Shown here: piece after piece, positions 53,735-62,078 of the stretch
Layout of the letters: each line of letters begins with the position of its first letter
Position numbering within the stretch: the stretch's first letter is position 1
NCBI GenBank assembly: GCA_036675505.1
Contig: JAKFEW010000141.1
Location: forward strand, 1 to 64,000
Length of the DNA stretch: 64,000 nt
Source of the DNA: JAKFEW01 sp036675505
Lineage (GTDB): Bacteria > Cyanobacteriota > Sericytochromatia > S15B-MN24 > JAQBPE01
Direction: 5' to 3'
Made by a program: the position numbers and the translations under genes
The notes under the pieces: generated by a model
Told to the model about the DNA's origin: nothing
Seen by the model: only the letters and a program-made list of their open reading frames with translations
Databases searched by the model: none

Positions 53735-53924
53735 GGAAAAATCCTCCGTATCGCAGCCCACGGCCCCGAGCCTCGAGGCGCGAGCTTCAAGGCGGCCTCC
53801 AGACTGAATGCGGTCAGGTTACGCCAACGGGGCGCTGGCACCGAGGGACGATCCTCGTGCCGGCGACGTGACCTTCTTCCTGATTACAGTGCTCCCAGGC
53901 ACGCCCAGGCCGCGCGGCCCGCGT
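53735..53924. other. Intergenic region upstream of the single-domain regulator
   Basis: A 190-bp gap between two minus-strand response-regulator genes. It carries GGAGGATTTTTCC before the single-domain regulator; otherwise I see nothing distinctive. Confidence 0.3.
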
Positions 53925-54605
53925 TCAGAGCAAGCCGAGGCCCTGGCTGACCAGGACGGCCTGGACGCGATTCGACACGCGCAGCTTCTCGTAGATGCGG
54001 GTCAAGTGGTTCTTCACCGTCTTCTCGCTCAGGAAGAGCCGAGCGCCGATCTGGCGGTTGTCGAGCCCAGAGGCGAGCAGCCCGACGACCTCGATTTCGC
54101 GGGGCGTCAACGGGTCGACCTCCCCAGCCGCGGGAAGGCCTGCAGCACGCACCACGGGCGCTGCGGGTCGTGGGCGTGCATGGACCAGCGCGCGCGCCAG
54201 CACGTCATTGAGTGCCTTGAAGTCGCGAATGGGCTTTTGAAGGAAATCGAAGGCCCGGCCCTCACGCAGCGCCACGATTGCGTCTTCCATGGTGCCCTGG
54301 CCGGTGAGGAACACGACGGCGATCTCCGGATGGTACTCCTTGAGGAGGGACAAGAGCTGCAGGCCATCGAACCCCGGCATCCGGAGGTCCGTCAGGACGA
54401 CGTCGAGCGGGAACCGTCTCGCGATCTCGAGGGCGCTCATGCCCCCGCTCGCGGTATGGACCTCGGCACAATGAAGGCTGAACCACTCGCCGAGCACGCT
54501 CAAGAGGTTCTCGTCGTCATCGATGATCAGCATCCGTGCCTGGAGAAGAGGCTCGACCGAGGCGTCAGTGCGCGAAGGCGAGGAAATCGGATTCTGCGTC
54601 ATCAT
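53925..54605 (-). CDS. Response regulator with LuxR-type HTH (NarL/FixJ-like)
   Basis: A 226-residue regulator. The receiver has LIIDDDENLL, phosphoacceptor Asp73 (VLTDLRMPGFDGLQLL), FLTGQGTMEDAI and LQKPIRD. After a linker, a GerE/LuxR HTH follows (LTPREIEVVGLLASGLDNRQ, ARLFLSEKTVKNHLTRIYEK). The receiver has the FixJ/TodR flavour and is probably phosphorylated by a membrane or hybrid kinase. The gene is divergent from the chemosensory operon, with an AT-rich 158-bp gap. Confidence 0.9.
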   Translation of the reverse strand: MMTQNPISSPSRTDASVEPLLQARMLIIDDDENLLSVLGEWFSLHCAEVHTASGGMSALEIARRFPLDVVLTDLRMPGFDGLQLLSLLKEYHPEIAVVFLTGQGTMEDAIVALREGRAFDFLQKPIRDFKALNDVLARALVHARPRPAAPVVRAAGLPAAGEVDPLTPREIEVVGLLASGLDNRQIGARLFLSEKTVKNHLTRIYEKLRVSNRVQAVLVSQGLGLL

Positions 54606-54763
54606 TAGCCCCCTCGATGGCGACCATAAGATTTAACGACCGAAATCGTGCCGATTGATCGCTTGTTAATTCGTAGATTATAGGGGGTACGAGGTTTGGA
54701 CACAAGTACATTGAATGGCCCTGGCCCAGCCCATTCCTGTCTCAGTGGAAGGAGGGAAACGCC
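54606..54763. other. Divergent promoter region of the chemosensory operon
   Basis: This is among the most AT-rich stretches of the window (54625-54700). Motifs include TTGTTAATTCGTAGATTATA and GGGGTACGAGG on the plus strand. It probably contains both promoters; GGAAGGAGGG precedes the first operon gene. Confidence 0.45.
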
Positions 54764-55045
54764 ATGAAGCTCACGGGAGCCGCCCTTGCGACCTTGTTTC
54801 ACGACATGCGCACGCCGCTCATGGCCGTCACTGGCGCCCTATCCGTGATGGAGGCGTGCTTCGACGAAGGGTTGCCCCCCCATGGCCAACGGGCGTTCGA
54901 CGCCGGGATGCGGGCGGCCGAGTCCCTGAACGGGATGCTCACGGACTTCGAGTTGCTGCTTCGGGATGCGGCCGTCGCCGCCGATGGCCCCGCGATCGGG
55001 CCCGGCGCCTCCGTCGCCTCCGGCGAACCGCCCTGTGGTGCTTGA
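54764..55045 (+). CDS. Orphan histidine-kinase dimerisation (H-box) protein
   Basis: A 93-residue protein with an H-box, ATLFHDMRTPLMAVTGAL (His13), and a second amphipathic helix, as in a HisKA/DHp domain. It lacks any ATPase domain; the rest is a Gly/Pro-rich tail. The strong AAGGAGGG site and its place as first gene of a coupled operon argue that it is real. Possible roles are phosphotransfer from CheA or the hybrid kinase, or competition for their partners. The alternative that it is a decayed kinase fragment cannot be excluded. Confidence 0.68.
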   Translation: MKLTGAALATLFHDMRTPLMAVTGALSVMEACFDEGLPPHGQRAFDAGMRAAESLNGMLTDFELLLRDAAVAADGPAIGPGASVASGEPPCGA

Positions 55046-55493
55046 GGCGCAGCCGGGGCTGCTCGTGCGGGTGGCCCGGCGGGTCTGCGTCCTTCCCCTG
55101 GGCGACGTGATTGAAGTCATGCGGCCGCAACCTCTGGTGGCCCTGGCAGGCGCCCCAGACTACGTGAGGGGCCTGGCCGTGCTGCGGGGGGCCGCCACGC
55201 CGGTGCTCGATCTGGCCGCGCTCCTCGATGGCAGGCCGTCGGCGGCACCCAGGCGCCTCGTGCTGGTGCGGGCCGGGGCGAGGCGGGTGGCCCTCGCCGT
55301 GACCGAGGCGATCGGCGTCCGCGGCAGCCTGCCGGCGTCCGAGGCTCTGCCGCCGCTGGTTCGGGACGCCGCCCTGGCCCTGGAGGCCGTGGGCACGATC
55401 GACCACGAGCTCATGCTCGTGCTCGCCGCCGCGCGCCTCGTGCCGGAGGCGCAGTGGAGGTCGCTGGACATCGAATTCGAGGTGGAGCCTTGA
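55035..55493 (+). CDS. cheW: CheW-like scaffold protein (first of two)
   Basis: A CheW domain of about 150 residues: LLVRVARRVCVLPLGDVIEVM, APDYVRGLAVLRGAATPVLDL and RVALAVTEAIGVRG. CheW links the receptor to CheA. The start is uncertain: GTG at 55035 or 55038 overlaps the end of the H-box gene, with no clear Shine-Dalgarno, implying coupling. An ATG at 54966 would overlap it more deeply. Its stop overlaps the CheR start. In the Wsp comparison this is the WspB or WspD counterpart. Confidence 0.82.
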   Translation: MVLEAQPGLLVRVARRVCVLPLGDVIEVMRPQPLVALAGAPDYVRGLAVLRGAATPVLDLAALLDGRPSAAPRRLVLVRAGARRVALAVTEAIGVRGSLPASEALPPLVRDAALALEAVGTIDHELMLVLAAARLVPEAQWRSLDIEFEVEP

Positions 55494-57025
55494 CGACCCT
55501 GGTAGCTGAAGAGGAACTTGAACGCTTCCAGGTGCTCGTGGCCGAGCGGCTCGGCCTCCTGATCCCGGACATGCAGCTCGAGGCGCTGGCGGCGCTGCTG
55601 CGAGAGCGGGTCGACGCGAACGGTGGGATCGACGTCCTGACCTACCTGGCAAGCTTGGCGGCAGGCCCGAACGCGGAACGGGAGCTGAGGACGATCGCCG
55701 AAGCCCTGACCATCGGCGAGACGTACTTCTTCCGCACGCCGGATCACTGGCGCGCCTTCGGCGAGCTCGTCCTCCCGGCCTTGGCGGCTGCCGCCGGGCC
55801 GACCCGACTGCTGCGGCTGCTCTCCGCGGGCTGCGCCTCCGGCGACGAGGCGTACACGATGGCGATGGTCGTCCGAGCATGCCTGCCGGCCGAGGCGCAG
55901 GCCCGGGTGGAAATCCTGGGCGTCGACATCAACCAGGGGTTTCTGGCGAAGGCCCATGAAGCGCGTTACTCGAGCTGGTCCCTGCGGGGCGTGCCCGAAC
56001 ATGTGTGCCGGGGCTACTTCCGGCGGGACGCCCACGGGTTCCGACTGGACCCGGGCTTGCGCGACATGGTCACGTTCGAGGTGCGCAACCTCCTGGCGGA
56101 CGACCCGGAGTTCTGGCGGCCCCAGGCGTTCGACGCCATCTTCTGCCGCAACGTCGGCATCTACTTCTCGCCGGACGCGACGCGGCGGCTCATCGCCCGC
56201 TTTGCGCGCGCCCTGGTTCCCGGCGGCTACCTCTTCCTGGGGCCTGCCGAGAGCCTGCGTGGCATCTCGCGTGACTTCCACCTCCAGCACACCCACCAGA
56301 CGTTTTACTACCAACGTCGCGAGGCGCCCGGCACCGCGGGACGCCCGCTCGACCTTGCCTCCTGGACGAACTCGACGGCCACGGCGGCCTCGACGGCCTC
56401 GCCTGTGCCGTTGGCGCTGGAAGACTCCTGGGTGGAGGCGATCCAGCATGCCTCCGAGCGAATCTCGCGCCTGGCCGAAGGCGTGGCGCCACCGGCCAAT
56501 GCCCAGGCGGAAACGCCGCGGAACCACGGCTTGACCGAGGCGATCGAGAAGTTCCGGGATGAGCGCTTCGGCGAGACCTTGACCATCCTGCGAGGCCTGC
56601 CGACCGAGACGTCCGCGGATCCGGACGTCAAGCTGCTCATGGCCACGGCGTTGACCAACGCCGGGGAGCTGGCCGCGGCGGAGGAGGTCTGCCGCGAGGT
56701 CTTGACGCTGGACGAACTCAGCGCCGGCGCGCACTACTTGCTGGCGTTGTGCCGTGAACATGCCGGCGACCTTCCCGCGGCGGTCGTCCATGACGAGACG
56801 GCGATCTACCTCGACACGGCTTTCGCCATGCCGCACCTCCACATGGGCTTGATGGCGGCGCGCGCCGGCGAGCAGGCCAGGGCCCGGGCCGCGTTCGAGC
56901 GGGCCCAGGCGTTGCTGGCCCGCGAGGACGCCGCCCGGATCCTGCTCTTCGGCGGCGGATTCAGCCGTGAAGTGCTCCAGGTCCTTTGCGTCGCGGAGCT
57001 TCGCCGCATCGAGGGCCGGCCATGA
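55490..57025 (+). CDS. cheR: CheR methyltransferase fused to TPR repeats (WspC-like)
   Basis: A 511-residue protein. The N-terminal helical domain and SAM-dependent MCP methyltransferase span about 1-275: LTIGETYFFRTPDHW, LLRLLSAGCASGDEAYTMAM (SAM motif), ILGVDINQGFLAKA, FDAIFCRNVGIYFSPDA and LFLGPAESL. After a linker (280-345), TPR repeats fill about 350-505 (VKLLMATALTNAGELAAAEE, GAHYLLALCREHAGDLPAAV). CheR-TPR fusions are typical of Wsp and other alternative chemosensory systems. It probably starts at TTG 55490, whose TTGA overlaps the CheW stop. Confidence 0.9.
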   Translation: MTTLVAEEELERFQVLVAERLGLLIPDMQLEALAALLRERVDANGGIDVLTYLASLAAGPNAERELRTIAEALTIGETYFFRTPDHWRAFGELVLPALAAAAGPTRLLRLLSAGCASGDEAYTMAMVVRACLPAEAQARVEILGVDINQGFLAKAHEARYSSWSLRGVPEHVCRGYFRRDAHGFRLDPGLRDMVTFEVRNLLADDPEFWRPQAFDAIFCRNVGIYFSPDATRRLIARFARALVPGGYLFLGPAESLRGISRDFHLQHTHQTFYYQRREAPGTAGRPLDLASWTNSTATAASTASPVPLALEDSWVEAIQHASERISRLAEGVAPPANAQAETPRNHGLTEAIEKFRDERFGETLTILRGLPTETSADPDVKLLMATALTNAGELAAAEEVCREVLTLDELSAGAHYLLALCREHAGDLPAAVVHDETAIYLDTAFAMPHLHMGLMAARAGEQARARAAFERAQALLAREDAARILLFGGGFSREVLQVLCVAELRRIEGRP

Positions 57026-57540
57026 AAGCGGACGGCGAGAACACGCTGGAGGCGCTTCGGCAGGACTTCGACCAGGCCTTCGCCCGCGCGCCCCGACAGC
57101 AAGCGGACGACTTGGAGCGGCTGGTCGGCATGCGCGTGGGCACGGGGCGCTATGCGGTTCGCCTCGACGACCTGAGTGGCCTCCATGGGCGCCCGCCCGT
57201 CACGCCCTTGCCAGGCGGAGCGCCGGCGTTGATGGGCCTCGCGAGCCGACAGGGCCAGATCCTCGCGGTGTACGATCTCGCGACGCTCCTGGGCTTGCCC
57301 GACGGCCGTGCGCTGGCGCGGTGGATCGTCATCGCGCGGGGCGAGCCTTCGGTCGCGCTCGCCTTCGCCGAGGTCGAGGGCCACCACCTCGTGAGCCAGG
57401 TCGCGCTCGTCCCCGCGCCCGACGGCTCGAGTCCGTCGGTTCCCGAACTCCTGGCCGTCGAGGAGACGGTCCTGGGCGTGTTGAGGCTCGAGGCCATCAT
57501 CGCGTCCATCGCTTCACCCACCGGCCAGCCCGACGCATAA
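57022..57540 (+). CDS. cheW: CheW-like scaffold protein (second)
   Basis: A 172-residue protein with an N-terminal helical extension (LEALRQDFDQAFARAPRQQ) and a CheW domain (RYAVRLDDLSGLHG, ALMGLASRQGQILAVYDLAT, VALAFAEVEGHHLV). It starts at ATG 57022, overlapping the CheR stop (ATGA). Two CheW genes flanking cheR match the wspB-wspC-wspD order. Confidence 0.88.
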   Translation: MKADGENTLEALRQDFDQAFARAPRQQADDLERLVGMRVGTGRYAVRLDDLSGLHGRPPVTPLPGGAPALMGLASRQGQILAVYDLATLLGLPDGRALARWIVIARGEPSVALAFAEVEGHHLVSQVALVPAPDGSSPSVPELLAVEETVLGVLRLEAIIASIASPTGQPDA

Positions 57541-57553
57541 AGGAGAACCACGC

Positions 57554-59017
57554 TTGAATTGGACGTTCGGACAGAAAATCGCTGCGGGCTTCGCCACCGT
57601 CCTGGTGCTCACCGTGCTCCTCAGCGTGGTCTCCGCCTTCACCGTCCGAAACATCGTGGCGGAGAAGGATCGCTTGCTGACAGACTACACCGCCACCATG
57701 CTCTTGGTCGAGAAGCTCAACACGAGCGCTGCCGAGGCGATGGCCTTCACCCGCGGCTACCTGCTCACCGCGACGGAAGAGCAGCTGACGAACGTGCGGC
57801 TGTCCCGCGAGGAATTCGCCGCGGCGTCGTTGCAGCTCCAGCCGCAGCTGGTCGGCGAGGATCGAGCGCTCATAGACCGGATCGATCAGGCCCGACGCGA
57901 ACACTGGGCGGCCGCCGACGCGGTCATGCAGGGCCGCCGCGCAGGCGTTCCCGGCGATGCGACGGCCCGGCGCTTCGACCGGGAAGTCGCCCCGGCGGCC
58001 ACGGCGCTCAGGCAAGCCTTGGAAGGCGCGAGCCAGCGCCTGGCCCAACGCATGGAGGCATCCAGGCGGGAGACGAGTGAGGGCGCCAACCGCGCCGTCA
58101 CGCTGATGATCGGCCTCGCCGGGCTCGCCGTCCTGCTGGGAGCCGGCGTCGCCAGCTGGCTCACGGGGCTGGTGACGCGCCAGATCGGCGAGGCGACGAC
58201 CCACCTGCAATCCTCCTCGACCGAGCTGCAGGCGGCTGCCAGCCAGCAGGCCGCCGGCTCCGGCGAGCAAGCCGCCGCCATGAACGAGGTCTCCACCACC
58301 ATGAAGGAGCTGCTGTCGACCTCCAGGCAGATCGCCCAGAGCGCGCAGCGCGTGGCGGCCATCGCCGACGAGACGGCGAGCTCCGCCGACCAGGGCGATC
58401 AGGCGGTGGCGAAGGCGCTCGAAGCGATCCAGACGATTCAGCGCCAGGTCGAACAAATCGTCCACCACATGCTCGAGCTGGGCAAACGAACCCAGCAGAT
58501 CGGCGCCGTGCTCGAAATCATCAAGGAGCTGGCCGAGCAAACGAACATCCTCTCGATCAATGCCACCATCGAGGCCGCCGGCGCCGGCGAAAACGGCAAG
58601 CGCTTCGGCGCCGTCGCCGAGGAGATCCGCAAGCTCGCGGACCGCGTTGGCAACTCCGCGGGCGAGGTGCGGTCATTGATCGAGGAGATCCGCGCGGCGG
58701 CCAATACCACCGTGATGGTCACGGAAGACGGCTCCAAGGCCGTCGAGCAGGGCACCCGCCAGTTCGGCGAGCTGGCGAGCACATTCCACCGTATCGTGAG
58801 CCAGGTCGGCACGACGGCCGAGGCGGCACGGGAGATCGAGCTGTCGACCAAGCAGCAGGCCAGCGCGGTCGAGCAGGTCAACCTGGCGATCGCGGACGCG
58901 GCCCAGGCGGCCAAGGAAACGGAGGCGAGCTCGCGTCAGACCTTGCAGACCTCCTCGCAGCTCGCTGCCGTCTCGCGGGCGCTGAGCTCGCTCGCCGTGC
59001 GTCAGGCCCGCGCCTGA
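57554..59017 (+). CDS. Methyl-accepting chemoreceptor without evident HAMP
   Basis: A 487-residue receptor. TM1 is about 8-31 (AAGFATVLVLTVLLSVVSAF), with a periplasmic helical domain (about 35-180) and TM2 about 182-204 (VTLMIGLAGLAVLLGAGV). The methylation helices and hairpin tip follow (ELAEQTNILSINATIEAAGA, then FGAVAEEIRKLADRVGNSAG). Only about 20 residues separate TM2 from the signalling helices, so a full HAMP is absent. The start is TTG, with AAAGGAG nine bases upstream. It is the WspA-like receptor of the operon, though WspA genes usually come first. Confidence 0.9.
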   Translation: MNWTFGQKIAAGFATVLVLTVLLSVVSAFTVRNIVAEKDRLLTDYTATMLLVEKLNTSAAEAMAFTRGYLLTATEEQLTNVRLSREEFAAASLQLQPQLVGEDRALIDRIDQARREHWAAADAVMQGRRAGVPGDATARRFDREVAPAATALRQALEGASQRLAQRMEASRRETSEGANRAVTLMIGLAGLAVLLGAGVASWLTGLVTRQIGEATTHLQSSSTELQAAASQQAAGSGEQAAAMNEVSTTMKELLSTSRQIAQSAQRVAAIADETASSADQGDQAVAKALEAIQTIQRQVEQIVHHMLELGKRTQQIGAVLEIIKELAEQTNILSINATIEAAGAGENGKRFGAVAEEIRKLADRVGNSAGEVRSLIEEIRAAANTTVMVTEDGSKAVEQGTRQFGELASTFHRIVSQVGTTAEAAREIELSTKQQASAVEQVNLAIADAAQAAKETEASSRQTLQTSSQLAAVSRALSSLAVRQARA

Positions 59018-59018
59018 A

Positions 59019-61013
59019 ATGACGACCGATCGGTACAAGTACTTCCGCATCGAGGCCCGCGAGCTGCTGGAGGGGCTCAGCCAGGGACTCATCGGGATCG
59101 GCCAGGCAGAAGGCACCCCCGAGGCTCTCGACCGGCTCCTGCGGCTCGCCCACACGCTCAAGGGGGCCGCACGGGTGGTCGGCCAGGCGCAGATCGCCGG
59201 GTGCGCTCACGACCTCGAGGACCTGCTGGTCCCCTACCGGCAGACCGGGGCCCCAGCCTCCCGTGAGCTCGTCGACGATGGGCTGGCGCTGCTGGATAGG
59301 GTCGCGCACGACCTCGCCGCGCTCACGGCGCTGGACGCGGCGGGGCCGCAGCTCGAGGAGTCTTTCGAGACCGTTCGCGTGGATCTTTCGGCCATGGATG
59401 CGCTGCTCGCTGGCCTCTTCGAGGCGCGAACTCGCATGGACGGCCTCAAGCGGCAGGCGGGCGCGCTCCAGCAAGTGCGCCACCTCGCCAAGGCGCTCGC
59501 CCGGGAGCTCGGGGCCGCTCCCAGGCTCGGCGAGGTCGCCGAGGAGCTCGATGCTGCGCTCGCCGGCGTCGTGATGGCCATCGGAACGGGGCTCGACCAA
59601 GTGGATGCCGAGCTGGACGCCGCGCACGAGCGGGGCAAGAACATGCGCCTGATGCCCGTGAGCACGATCTTCTCCCACCTCGAGCGCGCGGCGCGCGATG
59701 CCGCCGATAGCGAAAACAAGCGCGTGGTGTTCAGCACGAGCGGGGGCGATACGCGCCTGGACGGTCATGTGCTGCTTCGCTTGCGCGACGCGCTGATCCA
59801 GATCGTGCGCAACGCGATCGCGCACGGCATCGAGCCGGAGGCCGAGCGCCAGGCCGCGGGGAAGCCACCCGTGGGCCGGGTGAGGTTGCACGTGGAGCGC
59901 ATGGGCCCCCAGGTATGCTTCCGGTGCCAGGACGACGGCCGTGGCCTCAGCGCCGGGCGCCTGAAGGAGGCGGCCGTGGCGTCGGGCTTGATGACGCCTG
60001 GGGACGCGGCGGCCCTGGATGACGAAGCGGCATTGGATCTCGTCTTTCTGAGCGGCTTCACCACCGTGCGGGCCGCCACCCAGCTCGCGGGCCGGGGGAT
60101 CGGGCTGAACGCGGTGCGCGAAGCCATCCGCGCGCTCAAGGGCCAGATCGCGATCGACAGCACGTGCGGGCGAGGCGCCTCGGTTACGGCGGTCGTCCCG
60201 CTCTCGTTGGCATCGTTGCCGGCCCTCCTGGTCGAGGCGTCCGGCCTGACGGCCGCCGTCCCGCTCGACGCCGTGGTGGGTGCCGTTCGTGTGCCCGGCT
60301 CCGAGATTGCCCGGACGGGCGATCGCGAGACCGTGTTGTACGAAGGCGCGGCGCTCCCCTTCATGCCGCTGTCACGCGCCTGGGGGCTGCCAGACCCGGC
60401 CCGGCGTCCGGTGGAGTCGGTGATCGCGATCCGAACGGAGCGAGGGCTCGCGGCGATCGGCGTCGATCGGTTGCTGGGCACCCGCGACGTGGTCGTGCGC
60501 CCGGTCCCCGTGATCGTGGGGCGGATGCCGCTCGTGACGGGTGTGCTGCTCGATGCCGAGGGTACGCCGGTGCCGACGCTCGATCCGGGGGAGCTCGTCG
60601 CCGCGGCCGCCGGGTCTTCGGCGCCGCCGATTGCCGCTGCGCCCGTGCGTGCCCCGATCCTCGTCATCGACGACTCGCTGACGACCCGCATGCTGGAAAA
60701 GACCATCCTGGAGTCGGCGGGTTACGAGGTCGAGCTGGCGACTTCGGCCGAGGAGGGGCTGGAGAAGTCCCACCAGCGGGACTACGGGTTGTTCATCGTC
60801 GACGTGGAGATGCCGGGCATGAATGGCTTCGAGTTCGTCGAGCGCGCCCGCCGCGACGCACGGTTGCAGGGCATCCCGTCGGTGCTCGTCACCAGCCGCG
60901 GCGCCGAGGCGGATCGCCGACGCGGCGTCGAGGCCGGCGCCCGCGCGTACATCGTGAAGAGCGAGTTCGACCAGGACGCGTTTCTCGCGCTCGTCCGCGG
61001 GTTGGTGGGGTAG
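59019..61013 (+). CDS. cheA: CheA-type kinase fused to a receiver (WspE-like)
   Basis: A 664-residue hybrid. Hpt has His45 in LRLAHTLKGAARVVG. A short dimerisation region follows, then the CheA ATPase (IVRNAIAHGIEPEAERQAAG, CQDDGRGLSAG, GRGIGLNAVREAI) and a CheW-like P5 (about 400-530). A C-terminal receiver (about 545-664) has LVIDDSLTTRM, phosphoacceptor Asp in FIVDVEMPGMNGFE, TSRG and VKSEF. No P2 domain. CheA-REC fusions are diagnostic of Wsp/Frz-like systems. It begins one base after the receptor stop. Confidence 0.92.
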   Translation: MTTDRYKYFRIEARELLEGLSQGLIGIGQAEGTPEALDRLLRLAHTLKGAARVVGQAQIAGCAHDLEDLLVPYRQTGAPASRELVDDGLALLDRVAHDLAALTALDAAGPQLEESFETVRVDLSAMDALLAGLFEARTRMDGLKRQAGALQQVRHLAKALARELGAAPRLGEVAEELDAALAGVVMAIGTGLDQVDAELDAAHERGKNMRLMPVSTIFSHLERAARDAADSENKRVVFSTSGGDTRLDGHVLLRLRDALIQIVRNAIAHGIEPEAERQAAGKPPVGRVRLHVERMGPQVCFRCQDDGRGLSAGRLKEAAVASGLMTPGDAAALDDEAALDLVFLSGFTTVRAATQLAGRGIGLNAVREAIRALKGQIAIDSTCGRGASVTAVVPLSLASLPALLVEASGLTAAVPLDAVVGAVRVPGSEIARTGDRETVLYEGAALPFMPLSRAWGLPDPARRPVESVIAIRTERGLAAIGVDRLLGTRDVVVRPVPVIVGRMPLVTGVLLDAEGTPVPTLDPGELVAAAAGSSAPPIAAAPVRAPILVIDDSLTTRMLEKTILESAGYEVELATSAEEGLEKSHQRDYGLFIVDVEMPGMNGFEFVERARRDARLQGIPSVLVTSRGAEADRRRGVEAGARAYIVKSEFDQDAFLALVRGLVG

Positions 61014-61016
61014 ACC

Positions 61017-62078
61017 ATGGGCAAGATTCGGGTGGTGGTGACGGACGATTCCCTGACCGTCCGCAAGCGCCTGGTAGAGGCGCTCGCGCGAGACCCGGAC
61101 ATCGACGTCGTCGGCGAGGCTACCGATGGCCATGACGCGGTCGAGCTCTGCCGGCTCCTCCGCCCGGACGTCGTGACCCTGGACATCGTGATGCCGGTGA
61201 TGAGTGGTCTCGCGGCCACCGAACAGATCATGGCGCACCACCCCACGCCCATCCTGATCGTCTCGGCTTCGACCCACCGAGGCGACCTCTACCAGACCTA
61301 CGACGCCCTGGCCGCGGGCGCGGTGGAGGCCATCGAGAAGCCTCGGGAGGCCGACGGCCGCGACTGGGACAACCGCTTCATCGCCATGGTCAAGCTGGTC
61401 TCGCGGATCAAGGTCATCACGCACCCGCGCGCCCGGCTACGCCGCCCGCAACTCCAGGCGCCCCAGCCGGCCCGACGGCGCGAGACGACGCCGGCTCTCG
61501 TGGTGATGGGCGCGTCCACCGGCGGCCCTGGCGCGGTCATCCGGGTCTTGCGGGGGCTACCGCCAGACTTCCCGCTGCCGATCCTGCTCGTCATCCACAT
61601 CGGCGAGCTGTTCAGCACGGCGCTTGCGGAGTGGCTCAACGACCAGTCGCCCATTCCGGTCCGCCACGCCCAGGACGGCGAACCAGTGCCGGCGCGTGGC
61701 CGGGCCCAGGTGTTGCTCGCGCCCGCCGATCGCCACCTGGAAATCCGGGGCGGCGAGCTTCGCCTGACCCGAGATCCGGAGCGAAACTTCTGTCGGCCTT
61801 CGGTCGACGTGTTGTTCGAGTCGGCGGCGCGCGAGTTCGGCGCACGCGCGCTGGGGTGCCTGCTCACCGGGATGGGGCGCGACGGCGCGAGCGGTCTCCT
61901 GAAGCTCCGCCAGGCGGGCGCCCCGACCTTCGCGCAGGACGAGGCCACCAGCGCCGTATTCGGCATGCCCCGCGAAGCCCTTCGGCTGGGGGCCGCCGAA
62001 GCGATGCTGCCGCTCGAGGAGATCGGCCCGGCCATCGGCGCCCTTGTGGGTGGCCAGCAACGGAGGAACGGCGCATGA
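61017..62078 (+). CDS. cheB: CheB chemoreceptor methylesterase (WspF-like)
   Basis: A 353-residue protein: receiver (VVTDDSLTVRKR, Asp56 in VVTLDIVMPVMSG, IVSASTH, IEKP), linker, then the methylesterase with catalytic Ser167 (MGASTGGPGAV), His194 (LVIHIG) and Asp289 (TGMGRDGASGL). It removes or deamidates receptor methyl esters after phosphorylation by the CheA-REC kinase. Three bases follow the CheA stop. The downstream hybrid kinase overlaps its stop (ATGA). Confidence 0.93.
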   Translation: MGKIRVVVTDDSLTVRKRLVEALARDPDIDVVGEATDGHDAVELCRLLRPDVVTLDIVMPVMSGLAATEQIMAHHPTPILIVSASTHRGDLYQTYDALAAGAVEAIEKPREADGRDWDNRFIAMVKLVSRIKVITHPRARLRRPQLQAPQPARRRETTPALVVMGASTGGPGAVIRVLRGLPPDFPLPILLVIHIGELFSTALAEWLNDQSPIPVRHAQDGEPVPARGRAQVLLAPADRHLEIRGGELRLTRDPERNFCRPSVDVLFESAAREFGARALGCLLTGMGRDGASGLLKLRQAGAPTFAQDEATSAVFGMPREALRLGAAEAMLPLEEIGPAIGALVGGQQRRNGA

